From an uncultured Desulfovibrio sp. (GTDB taxonomy: Bacteria; Desulfobacterota; Desulfovibrionia; Desulfovibrionales; Desulfovibrionaceae): a stretch of 11,327 bases of DNA. Shown here in pieces: positions 1-5,808 of the stretch. The stretch lies in NCBI GenBank assembly GCA_900553145.1, contig USCL01000107.1:1-11327 (forward strand), read 5' to 3'. The number at the start of each line of letters is the position of its first letter. Within the stretch, counting starts at the first letter, position 1. A model generated the notes under the pieces. The model was not told the DNA's origin and ran no database searches. It saw only the letters and a program-made list of their open reading frames with translations. A program made the translations under genes and the position numbers.

Positions 1-131
1 ATGCTTGCTGCATGCCTCGTTTGGCTGCAATGAACTATTTAGAAACAGCCCCTAGGCGAGGCTTGGTTCTTTTGCAGGCGAAAGGGCTTGCTACACGGCT
101 CAAGCTGAAGCGGCTAAGGGGCGGGCGGACC

Positions 132-558
132 TCATTCCTCCGTCTCTTGAGAGCCCTTCCGCCTCTGATCCGGGGCGTCTATTTTGAGCGTGCTTTCTTT
201 TTCCAGCGTACGGCACAGGATATAAAAGGGATAGATGAGGGCCAGCCCCGCCACGGCACCCAGCTCCACGGCCTCGATGAGCGACAGGTCCGCTTCCCGC
301 CGGGCACAGATGATGGGGGCGAAGATGGCCCCGAGCAGGGCGTGGAAAAGGCAGGGAACCAGCTTTGCGTGGGCAGGAGGAGCAGAGGGACGGAGAGGGC
401 CGCCCCGGGAACGAGCCCGATCCAGAGGGGCGGGGATTGATGCGTCATGGTCGCGTAGGTCCCGCCAGCAATCCGCCGTAGGGTATGACGAAGAGGAAGT
501 AGCACCGGCGCTTGAGGCGCGCGTGGCTTGCAAGCTCGGACCGTATGGAGAAGCCCAC
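132..558 (-). pseudogene. Frameshifted second copy of the neighbouring small membrane protein gene
   Basis: Three minus-strand frames, read in succession, rebuild a protein like the one encoded at 700-1134. It begins at a GTG (558-556) preceded by AAGGAG, with MGFSIRSELASHARLKRRC matching the neighbour's MDFSS...SPRRC start. A one-base deletion near 465-480 moves the match to a frame reading GLVPGAALSVPLLLLP (neighbour: GMVPGAILCVLLLLLP). A second one-base deletion near 355-361 moves it to a frame reading IFAPIICARREADLSL and IYPFYILCRTLEKES (neighbour: ILAPIVCALKNIDIAL, SYPVYAFFSALK). Restoring both bases gives about 142 residues, against 144 in the neighbour. Divergence is high, so this is an old duplicate or paralogue that decayed. 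Sequencing error is the main alternative, but two independent deletions make it less likely. The function of the family is not recognised. Confidence 0.75.
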
Positions 559-699
559 TACTGTCTCCTTGGCTGCGGTGAAAGGGGGCCACGCGTACGG
601 AGATAGGACGCTGTTTCGGAAGGCGGCTCGGAAGGTGGCCGACCCTGTGAACCACCGGTTCGTTTTCGTGTTGGGAGGCCTATGGGTTTTTCGGCGGGC

Positions 700-1134
700 T
701 CATTCGCCGGCAATGGGGCGTTGGCCGTCTTCGCGGGCGTTTTCGTCCGTTTTGATTTTCAGCGCGCTGAAGAAGGCGTACACGGGGTAGGAGATGCCCA
801 CCCCCACCAGGAAGCCCCATACGATTGCCGGGAACAGGGCGATATCGATATTCTTGAGGGCGCATACGATCGGCGCGAGAATGACGCATATGAGCGTGTC
901 CAGCAGGCAGGAGCGCCAGCCGCCGTAGGGCAAAAGCAGGAGCAGGACGCACAGGATCGCTCCCGGAACCATCCCCAGCGCCGCGAACAGGTTTTTATCG
1001 AAGGGGATGCCGGGTGTATGGGAATAATAAACGCTTGCGCACGCGCCGAGCGCCGATACGAGGAATACGAGGCCGCACCTGCGGGGAGAGGGCGCACGGT
1101 TGGGGGCAAAAGCGGAAAAGCTGGAGAAATCCAT
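700..1134 (-). CDS. Small four-helix integral membrane protein of unknown function
   Basis: The product has 144 residues. Four hydrophobic segments are visible at about residues 20-37, 48-70, 76-94 and 97-124, followed by a short charged tail (KIKTDENAREDGQRP). No signal peptide, catalytic motif or metal site is evident, so an inner-membrane location is likely but the role is unknown. The start at 1134 is chosen because AGAGGG lies about 8 bases upstream and because the broken paralogue at 132-558 begins at the equivalent residue. The frame stays open upstream to 1260, but that 42-residue extension crosses a hairpin and has no good ribosome site. A decayed paralogue follows 141 bases downstream on the same strand. 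I do not recognise the family. Confidence 0.7.
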   Translation of the reverse strand: MDFSSFSAFAPNRAPSPRRCGLVFLVSALGACASVYYSHTPGIPFDKNLFAALGMVPGAILCVLLLLLPYGGWRSCLLDTLICVILAPIVCALKNIDIALFPAIVWGFLVGVGISYPVYAFFSALKIKTDENAREDGQRPIAGE

Positions 1135-1186
1135 GAAAATGCCCTCTTGTTGCGCGGAAGCGTTTCTACTTACCGGAAAAAGGGGT

Positions 1187-1215
1187 AAAATCAAAATCCC
1201 GGCGGAGAGGCCGGG
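1187..1215 (-). terminator. GC hairpin with T-rich tail upstream of the membrane protein gene
   Basis: On the minus strand CCCGGC (1215-1210) and GCCGGG (1203-1198) form a perfect 6-bp stem with a 6-base loop, followed by ATTTTGATTTT. It lies about 64 bases before the start codon at 1134 and downstream of the uspA terminator. It may end a short transcript or act as a leader attenuator for the membrane protein. The T tract is interrupted, so confidence is moderate. Confidence 0.4.
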
Positions 1216-1294
1216 AGGATGTGTCCGTATTGAAGAAGGGAGCGTTGGGACGAACGTCAAGAGGGCCGGAGCCGAAGGGCTTCGTCCGTGGATA

Positions 1295-1332
1295 AGGAAA
1301 AGGAGGCGGCCCGGTTTTCCGGACGGCCTCCC
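1295..1332 (-). terminator. Rho-independent terminator of uspA
   Basis: Immediately after the uspA stop the minus strand reads GGAGGCCGTCCGG, a TTTT/AAAA loop region, then CCGGGCCGCCTCC. This is a 13-bp stem with two mismatches (1302-1332), followed by TTTTCCTTAT (about 1301-1292). Confidence 0.75.
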
Positions 1333-1339
1333 TTGTCAA

Positions 1340-1789
1340 TCAATCGTCGTCGGTAGGACGGATGGTCAGCACCGGGCAAGTCGCGTTCTTCACGACCTTT
1401 TCAGCCACGGAGCCGAACAGGATGAGGTCGATGCCCTTGCGCCCGCGGGTACCCATGACGATGATGTCGGCTTGTTCGCTTTCGGCGAGGGCAAGGATTT
1501 CTTCAGCCGCGTAGCCGACGACGACAACGCCGCGGGCGTCCACGCCGGTGAAGTGTTCGGACACAAAGTCGGTCATCGAGCGTTCGGCACCGGAAACGAT
1601 TTCACCGACAAAGTTGTCGATGGTGTTCGGCGGCACATGGAAACCTGTGTACTGGGTCAGCGTGGGGGCGGCGTATACTGCCACAATGCTGGCTCCGGAC
1701 ATCTTGGCGAGCATAACGGCGTATTCGGCTACGGATTCGCTCTGATCCGACAGGTCCAAGGCGCACAGGATCTTCTTCAAGGCAGGCAT
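1340..1789 (-). CDS. Universal stress protein, UspA family (ATP-binding type)
   Basis: The product has 149 residues, the usual length of a single-domain Usp. The N-terminal strand KKILCALDLSDQSE (5-18) and the C-terminal VMGTRGRKGIDLILFGSVAEKVV fit the family. The ATP-binding motif G-x2-G-x9-G-S is complete at G113, G116, G126 and S127, so it belongs to the nucleotide-binding branch. Members are cytoplasmic dimers induced by starvation, respiratory or oxidative stress; the exact role here is unknown. The start at 1789 follows GGGAGAAGAG at a usual distance; the 35 upstream in-frame residues do not resemble the family. The gene stands alone with its own terminator and diverges from the aromatic attenuator operon. 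Confidence 0.93.
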   Translation of the reverse strand: MPALKKILCALDLSDQSESVAEYAVMLAKMSGASIVAVYAAPTLTQYTGFHVPPNTIDNFVGEIVSGAERSMTDFVSEHFTGVDARGVVVVGYAAEEILALAESEQADIIVMGTRGRKGIDLILFGSVAEKVVKNATCPVLTIRPTDDD

Positions 1790-1869
1790 GACTCTTCTCC
1801 CTGTAAAAGATTGCACAGTGGAGAGCTTTACTGCGGGACGGCGCAGGAGCGCTCTTTGAATTTGATGAG

Positions 1870-1898
1870 ACTGTAATCGTTTTTTCATGAACAAACAA
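1870..1898 (-). promoter_or_regulatory. Possible sigma70-type promoter of uspA
   Basis: The minus strand carries TTGTTT (1898-1893), a 17-base spacer and TACAGT (1875-1870), about 80 bases before the uspA start. Matches to the -35 and -10 consensus are only fair, so this is a candidate. Confidence 0.3.
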
Positions 1899-2030
1899 GA
1901 GGCCGCCTTTTATTCGTTTCTCTCTTATGCATAGCCGGAGCGGGCGGATCGGGGAGGACAAGGGGATTGCGACGGATAGATGGCGAAAAACGAATATTTT
2001 CGCGCTGATGAAAAATCATACATTTTTTTC

Positions 2031-2060
2031 TTGACAGGAAACCGGATTGAGGACTAGTTT
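2031..2060 (+). promoter_or_regulatory. Promoter of the aromatic attenuator/aroA'-aroB'-pheA operon
   Basis: A perfect -35 TTGACA (2031-2036) is followed after 18 bases by TAGTTT (2055-2060). An A/T-rich stretch (about 1985-2030) lies directly upstream and could serve as an UP element. Transcription would start near 2067, giving the leader peptide a short 5' untranslated region of about 18 bases. The -10 is weak (3 of 6), but the position relative to the leader is right. Confidence 0.6.
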
Positions 2061-2084
2061 TCACGAAACACACTTGAGGACGAC

Positions 2085-2201
2085 ATGACCAACTACACCG
2101 CCACCGCATTTACCGCTTCCAACGAAAGCAGCCGCTTTTGGGGCTTCTTTTTTTATTTTGGTCGCGCCTGCGGTACAAGGGTGTATGGGATGCTGTCATA
2201 A
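2085..2201 (+). CDS. Aromatic amino acid leader peptide (attenuator)
   Basis: This is a 38-codon reading frame with a ribosome site (TTGAGGA, 5-7 bases before ATG). It encodes MTNYTATAFTASNESSR, then FWGFFFYF (residues 18-25), then GRACGTRVYGMLS. Phe occurs six times, Tyr three times and Trp once; five Phe, one Tyr and one Trp are packed into eight codons. The cluster resembles the leaders of enterobacterial pheA (pheL) and pheST (pheM), whose translation, not their product, matters. The stop codon is 19 bases before a strong terminator hairpin (2221-2253), which lies 54 bases before aroA'. The downstream operon makes 3-dehydroquinate and phenylpyruvate, so the coding content matches the pathway. 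The call rests on sequence logic; no homologue search was possible. Confidence 0.85.
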   Translation: MTNYTATAFTASNESSRFWGFFFYFGRACGTRVYGMLS

Positions 2202-2253
2202 AGCAAAACCAGACATTCAGGGCCGCGGGTGCAAATCCGCGGCCTTTCTTTTT
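2131..2253 (+). promoter_or_regulatory. Transcription attenuator with competing RNA hairpins
   Basis: Four segments can be drawn. Segment 1 (2131-2144) can pair with segment 2 (2164-2174): GCCGC with GCGGU and GGGGC with GCGCC (one mismatch), looping out the Phe/Tyr codons 2145-2159. Segment 2 (2164-2173, GCGCCUGCGG) can instead pair with segment 3 (2223-2232, CCGCGGGUGC), 10 bp including two G-U. That antiterminator uses up the left arm of the terminator formed by segments 3 and 4 (2221-2228 with 2237-2244). A ribosome stalled at Phe21-Phe23 would cover segment 1 and leave segment 2 free, so the antiterminator forms. A ribosome that reaches the stop at 2199 lets 1:2 and 3:4 form, ending transcription. 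The pairings were found by eye and no energies were computed. Confidence 0.75.
2221..2253 (+). terminator. Attenuator terminator before aroA'
   Basis: GGCCGCGG (2221-2228) and CCGCGGCC (2237-2244) form a perfect 8-bp stem with an 8-base loop, followed by TTTCTTTTT (2245-2253). A further GCCGCGG at 2254-2260 could compete for the right arm. It lies between the leader peptide stop and the aroA' start, with no gene end just upstream other than the leader. Confidence 0.88.
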
Positions 2254-2306
2254 GCCGCGGATCCATGCAGCAGCGTCCCTGTGCAACACACAAAGGATGG
2301 AATACC

Positions 2307-3110
2307 ATGAATCTCGGCAAGCAAGTTCGTCTCCAGCGCATTTTCAATCGTGAAACCGGCCGCGCCATCATTGTTCCTATGGATCACGGCGTCTCCGTCG
2401 GGCCTATTGAAGGCATCGAGAACATCCACAAGACAGTCAGCGATATGGCCGATGGCGGCGCGGATGCCGTCCTGATGCACAAAGGGCTGTGCCGCTGCTG
2501 TTTCCGCGCTTCCGGCGAAGGCAAGGACGTTGGCCTGATCATCCATCTTTCCGCTTCCACGTCCCTGTCCAGCTACTCCAACAAGAAACGCCTCGTGTGC
2601 ACCGTTGAGGAAGCCATCCGCCGCGGCGCCGACGGGGTTTCCGTGCATGTGAACCTCGGCGACGACAACGAGAGCGACATGCTCGCCGACCTCGGCGAAA
2701 TCGCCCGCGTCGCCGAAGAATGGGGCATGCCCCTCCTCGCCATGCTTTACGCCCGCGGCCCCCGCGTCACCAACGAGTTCGATCCCGCCGTCGTCGCCCA
2801 TTGCGCCCGCGTGGGCGTGGAGCTCGGCGCGGACATCGTGAAGGTCCCCTACACCGGCGACATCGACTCTTTCGCCGACGTCATCGCCGGCTGCTGCGTG
2901 CCCGTGGTCATCGCCGGCGGCCCCCGCACCGAAACCACCCGCGAATTCCTCGAGATGGTGGACAGCTCCCTTAAGGCCGGCGGTTCCGGCCTTTCCGTGG
3001 GCCGCAACGTGTTCCAGCATCCCAAGCGTGTCCAGCTCGTCCGTGCGCTGCGCGGCCTGGTCCATCAGGGCCTGTCCATCGACGAAGCCCTCGCCATTGT
3101 GGAAGGCTAG
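2307..3110 (+). CDS. aroA': 2-amino-3,7-dideoxy-D-threo-hept-6-ulosonate synthase (ADH synthase, archaeal-type shikimate entry)
   Basis: This 267-residue class I aldolase belongs to the DeoC/FbaB-like family of Methanocaldococcus MJ0400. The enzyme condenses L-aspartate semialdehyde with a ketose phosphate (6-deoxy-5-ketofructose 1-phosphate) to make ADH, replacing DAHP synthase. Visible signatures are IIVPMDHGVSVGP (21-33), the likely Schiff-base lysine K179 in GADIVKVPYTGD, GGPRTET (204-210), and the phosphate-binding GGSGLSVGRNVFQH (225-238). The start at 2307 follows AAAGGATGG; 26 upstream in-frame residues cross the attenuator terminator and are rejected. It is the first structural gene after the Phe/Tyr/Trp attenuator and is followed by aroB' after 194 bases. 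FbaB-type fructose bisphosphate aldolases are related, but the neighbour gene settles the call. Confidence 0.93.
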   Translation: MNLGKQVRLQRIFNRETGRAIIVPMDHGVSVGPIEGIENIHKTVSDMADGGADAVLMHKGLCRCCFRASGEGKDVGLIIHLSASTSLSSYSNKKRLVCTVEEAIRRGADGVSVHVNLGDDNESDMLADLGEIARVAEEWGMPLLAMLYARGPRVTNEFDPAVVAHCARVGVELGADIVKVPYTGDIDSFADVIAGCCVPVVIAGGPRTETTREFLEMVDSSLKAGGSGLSVGRNVFQHPKRVQLVRALRGLVHQGLSIDEALAIVEG

Positions 3111-3304
3111 GGGCGCGGGGGCGGCGCTTTGCGAAGGGCGCTTCCCCGTCCCCAGTTTGTAACGCGCCCATCGGAAAAGGGGCTCGCGGCGGAAATCCCG
3201 CCGTTTCGGGAAGGGTAAGGAGAAAGGTTCCGGGCGATTCCGGGGCCGTCATTTTCCGGTCAGGACATGAGGCCTGATGCGGTAGAAACAACAGGAACGG
3301 GATC
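3111..3304 (+). other. 194-base spacer between aroA' and aroB'
   Basis: This is a long spacer for an operon. It contains a G/C-rich patch right after the aroA' stop (3111-3160) and a 6-bp hairpin CGGCGG/CCGCCG (3187-3203) followed only by TTTC. No T tract, gene or clear promoter is seen. The hairpin could mark an RNA processing or stabilising site, which would be consistent with unequal expression of the two genes, but this is a guess. Confidence 0.4.
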
Positions 3305-4297
3305 ATGCCTGACATTTATTTCAAGAGCGTGCCTTTCAGCAAGGAAGACGTGACGTTGGCCCTTGAATCCGGCGTCGACGGGATCATCACCGACGCCGGA
3401 CATGCGGAGGGCGTCCGTTCGCTGGCCCTGTGCGACGTGCAGGCCGAGGCGGACATGCCGTCCGTCGCGCTCGGCTCGAAGGCCGAGGAAGAGTCCGTCG
3501 CCGCCCGCATCGCCGGGGGGGAGCGCCTTGTGCTGGCGCAGGGATGGGAGATCATCCCGGTGGAAAACCTGCTCGCGCAGCCCGCCGTGGCCGGGAAACT
3601 GGCGGTTGAGGCGGCCTCGCTGGCCGAGGCCCGTCTTGCGGCGGGAATCCTCGAATGCGGCGTGCCCGTTGTGGTGGTGCTCCCCGAAGCGCTGGCAAGC
3701 ATCAAGGACATCGTATCGGAGCTGAAATTGTCGCAGGGCACCCTTTCGCTGGAGAAGGCGACCATTACCGAAGTGAAGACCGTGGGCCTCGGGCACCGCG
3801 TCTGCGTGGACACGCTGACCCTCATGGAGCGCGGGCAGGGCATGCTGGTGGGCAACTCCAGCGCGTTCACCTTCCTTGTGCACGCCGAAACGGAGCACAA
3901 CGAATATGTGGCGGCGCGGCCTTTCCGCATCAATGCGGGCGGGGTGCACGCCTACGCGATGATGCCCGGCGACAAGACCTGCTATGTGGGCGAATTGCGT
4001 TCCGGGGATGAAGTCCTTATCGTGGGCAAGGACGGGCGCACGTCGCTCGCCACCATAGGGCGCATCAAGACCGAGGTGCGGCCTATGCTGATGATTACGG
4101 CCCAGATGGAAACCCCGGAAGGCACGCGCACCGGCTCCGTCTTTTTGCAGAACGCCGAAACCATCCGCCTTGTGCGGCCTGACGGCACGCCCGTCAGCGT
4201 GGTCGCGCTCCGGCCCGGCGACGAGATCATCTGCCGGGCCGATGTGGCCGGGCGTCATTTCGGCATGCGCATTCAGGAAAACATCCGCGAGATATAG
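3305..4297 (+). CDS. aroB': 3-dehydroquinate synthase II
   Basis: The 330-residue product belongs to the MJ1249 family, unrelated to classical AroB. Family members use NAD+ to oxidatively deaminate ADH and cyclise it to 3-dehydroquinate. Conserved blocks visible are GLGHRVCVDT (161-170), MLVGNSSAFTF (180-190), HAETEHNEYVAARPFRINAG (193-212) with VHAY following, and the C-terminal beta-rich part with RPGDEI. The N-terminus VDGIITDAGHAEGVR replaces the longer archaeal one. The start follows AGGAACGGG. It lies directly after aroA' and ends two bases before the pheA ATG, so the last two genes are translationally close. No classical aroB or DAHP synthase is present in the window, fitting use of the archaeal-type route. 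Confidence 0.95.
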   Translation: MPDIYFKSVPFSKEDVTLALESGVDGIITDAGHAEGVRSLALCDVQAEADMPSVALGSKAEEESVAARIAGGERLVLAQGWEIIPVENLLAQPAVAGKLAVEAASLAEARLAAGILECGVPVVVVLPEALASIKDIVSELKLSQGTLSLEKATITEVKTVGLGHRVCVDTLTLMERGQGMLVGNSSAFTFLVHAETEHNEYVAARPFRINAGGVHAYAMMPGDKTCYVGELRSGDEVLIVGKDGRTSLATIGRIKTEVRPMLMITAQMETPEGTRTGSVFLQNAETIRLVRPDGTPVSVVALRPGDEIICRADVAGRHFGMRIQENIREI

Positions 4298-4299
4298 TC

Positions 4300-5424
4300 A
4301 TGCCCGAATCCAACGCTACCCCGGACGGCTGGGCCGAAGCCGCCGCCGCGAAACAGTCCGAAGCCCTTCAGGGGATCCGCCTTCAGATCGACGCCGTGGA
4401 CCGCGAGCTGCTGGCCCTGCTCAACCGCCGTTCCGCTCTGAGCCTTGAAGTGGGGCGGGTGAAGGCGAACACGTCCGGCCCGGTCTTCCGCCCGCAGCGC
4501 GAACGGCAGATTCTGGACCGCCTCGCCGCCGAGAATCCCGGCCCGCTGCCCGAAGAGCACCTGCGTTCCATCTGGCATGAGATCTTCGCCTCGTCCCGCA
4601 GCCTCCAGCGGCCCGTGTCCGTGGCCTATCTCGGCCCCGAGGGCACGAATTCCTATTTCGCGGCTGTGGACTTGCTGGGGCATCTTATGGATTACCGGCC
4701 CTGCAAGAACTTCCGGGAAGCCTTCGCCGCCGTGCACGGCGGGGAGTGCGCGCTCGGGGTGATCCCGCTTGAGAATGTCCTGCAGGGGTCCGTGGGGCAG
4801 TGCTTCGATCTCTTCATGGAGTACGAAGTATACATTCAGGCCGAGTCCGTCGCCCGCATCCAGCACACGCTGTTGTCCACGGAATCGTCCCCGGAGGCGA
4901 TCAAGGTGGTGTATTCCCACCCGCAGGCGCTCGCGCAGTGCCAGCGCTGGCTGCGCCAGCATCTGCCCGACGCCTCGCTCATGGCTTGCGATTCCACCGC
5001 CGCCGCCGCGCGCCGGGCCGTTTCCGAGCCGGGGAGCGCCGCCATCGGCCACAAGAGCCTGTCCACGATGCTCGGTTTGCCCATCCTTGCCTACAGCCTG
5101 GAGGATGAGCCGACGAACCAGACCCGCTTCGTGGTCATCGGCCCCAAGCCGACGGATACTTCCTCCGCCGACAAGACTTCGGTGCTCTTCACGCTGCCCG
5201 ACAAGCCCGGCTCGCTGGCGGGCATCCTGGAAATGCTGTTCAAGGCGGGGGTGAACCTCCGCAAGCTCGAGTCGCGACCCCTGCGCGCCCAGAGCTGGAA
5301 GTACGCCTTTTTCGCCGATCTGGAGACGAACCTGCTCAGCCCCGAGCTTTCCGGCGTCCTTGCCGAGCTCCGCAACACCTGCCATTCGTTCCGGCTGCTG
5401 GGGTGCTATAAGGCGGGCGAGTAG
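4300..5424 (+). CDS. pheA: Bifunctional chorismate mutase / prephenate dehydratase
   Basis: The 374-residue product has three domains. An AroQ chorismate mutase spans about 22-102, with R27, R44, K55 (VGRVKA) and R67-E68 at the expected places. A prephenate dehydratase spans about 106-285, with LGPEGTNSYFAA (111-122), IPLENVLQGSVGQ (155-167), YSHPQAL (205-211) and the catalytic TRF motif at 275-277. An ACT domain (about 293-374) has DKPGSLAGIL and ESRP (324-327), which bind Phe for feedback inhibition in this family. It converts chorismate to prephenate to phenylpyruvate in the cytoplasm. It starts two bases after the aroB' stop with only a weak ribosome site, suggesting coupling. Expression should respond to the upstream Phe-rich attenuator, giving both transcriptional and allosteric control by Phe. 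Confidence 0.97.
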   Translation: MPESNATPDGWAEAAAAKQSEALQGIRLQIDAVDRELLALLNRRSALSLEVGRVKANTSGPVFRPQRERQILDRLAAENPGPLPEEHLRSIWHEIFASSRSLQRPVSVAYLGPEGTNSYFAAVDLLGHLMDYRPCKNFREAFAAVHGGECALGVIPLENVLQGSVGQCFDLFMEYEVYIQAESVARIQHTLLSTESSPEAIKVVYSHPQALAQCQRWLRQHLPDASLMACDSTAAAARRAVSEPGSAAIGHKSLSTMLGLPILAYSLEDEPTNQTRFVVIGPKPTDTSSADKTSVLFTLPDKPGSLAGILEMLFKAGVNLRKLESRPLRAQSWKYAFFADLETNLLSPELSGVLAELRNTCHSFRLLGCYKAGE

Positions 5425-5446
5425 GCGGGAAAGGGAAATAAAGATT

Positions 5447-5501
5447 GAAGATTGGGGAAGGGAGGGAAAACTTTTCTGAAGAAAAGCTTTCCCTCCCTTC
5501 C
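5447..5501 (+). repeat. Interspersed 3'-end palindrome, copy 1 (after pheA)
   Basis: The flank GAAGATTGGGG leads into a palindrome (5456-5501): a 14-bp arm GGAAGGGAGGGAAA with its exact complement, one A/C mismatch, then CTTTTC-TGAA-GAAAAG. It pairs 20 bp with a 4-base loop. It begins 23 bases after the pheA stop. Related copies follow rlmN, the HD protein and rimO. There is no proper T tract, so it may work as a weak terminator or as an exonuclease barrier. Confidence 0.85.
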
Positions 5502-5625
5502 TCAAACCCCATCTCTTCCTTTCCAAAGACTTTTGCGTTTATTGCATCCTTGTTGGGCGGTTTTCCCCGTGGAATTGCCGTTTGGGGATGTTTGAATGAA
5601 TGGACAGGCGAAAGTTCGCTTATGG

Positions 5626-5663
5626 AAAAGGCCCGCATCGATGATGCGGGCCTTTTGCTTTTT
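5626..5663 (+). terminator. Strong rho-independent terminator after pheA
   Basis: AAAAGGCCCGCATC (5626-5639) and GATGCGGGCCTTTT (5643-5656) form a perfect 14-bp stem with a 3-base loop; the following run TTTTGCTTTTT ends at 5663. It lies 200 bases after the pheA stop and would end the aroA'-aroB'-pheA transcript. The A-tract on the other side could also give some termination for the minus strand. Confidence 0.92.
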
Positions 5664-5751
5664 GTGGCTTTTCCGGGGGACGTCCGCCTCCGAAACGGGA
5701 CGTTGCGGGCTCCCCTCGGCCTCTGTTGATCCATACGAAAGTCTTGGGAGG

Positions 5752-5808
5752 GGAAGGGGGGAGGGGGAACTTTCTCCAGAAAGGTCCCCCTTCCCCCCTC
5801 CAATCTTA
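5752..5808 (-). repeat. Interspersed 3'-end palindrome, copy 2 (after rlmN)
   Basis: On the minus strand the rlmN stop TAA is itself part of the flank AAGATTGG, which runs into a purine arm, CTTTC-TGGA-GAAAG at the tip, and a pyrimidine arm. Pairing extends over about 5752-5801 with a few mismatches. Loop and flank match the other copies read in the direction of their upstream genes. Confidence 0.8.

Larger units (their letters stand above)
5425..5805. other. Gene-free stretch between pheA and rlmN
   Basis: It holds two palindromic elements (5447-5501, 5752-5808) and a strong terminator (5626-5663). The 120 bases between the first palindrome and the terminator contain no convincing gene; open frames here are short and unlike any family. 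The 80 bases after the terminator show nothing. Confidence 0.6.

Noticed and set aside
1..131. Gene or element at the left edge
   Set aside because: No frame with family-like content, no terminator and no repeat could be supported in this stretch.
1790..1894. Upstream extension of uspA to an ATG at 1894
   Set aside because: The added 35 residues do not match Usp proteins, and a good ribosome site precedes the internal ATG at 1789.
3187..3207. Internal terminator between aroA' and aroB'
   Set aside because: The stem is only 6 bp and is followed by TTTC rather than a T tract, so it is not called a terminator.
4273..5526. Long minus-strand open frame (417 codons)
   Set aside because: It is antisense to pheA, and similar frames opposite aroA' and aroB' occur; all are explained by GC-rich third codon positions.
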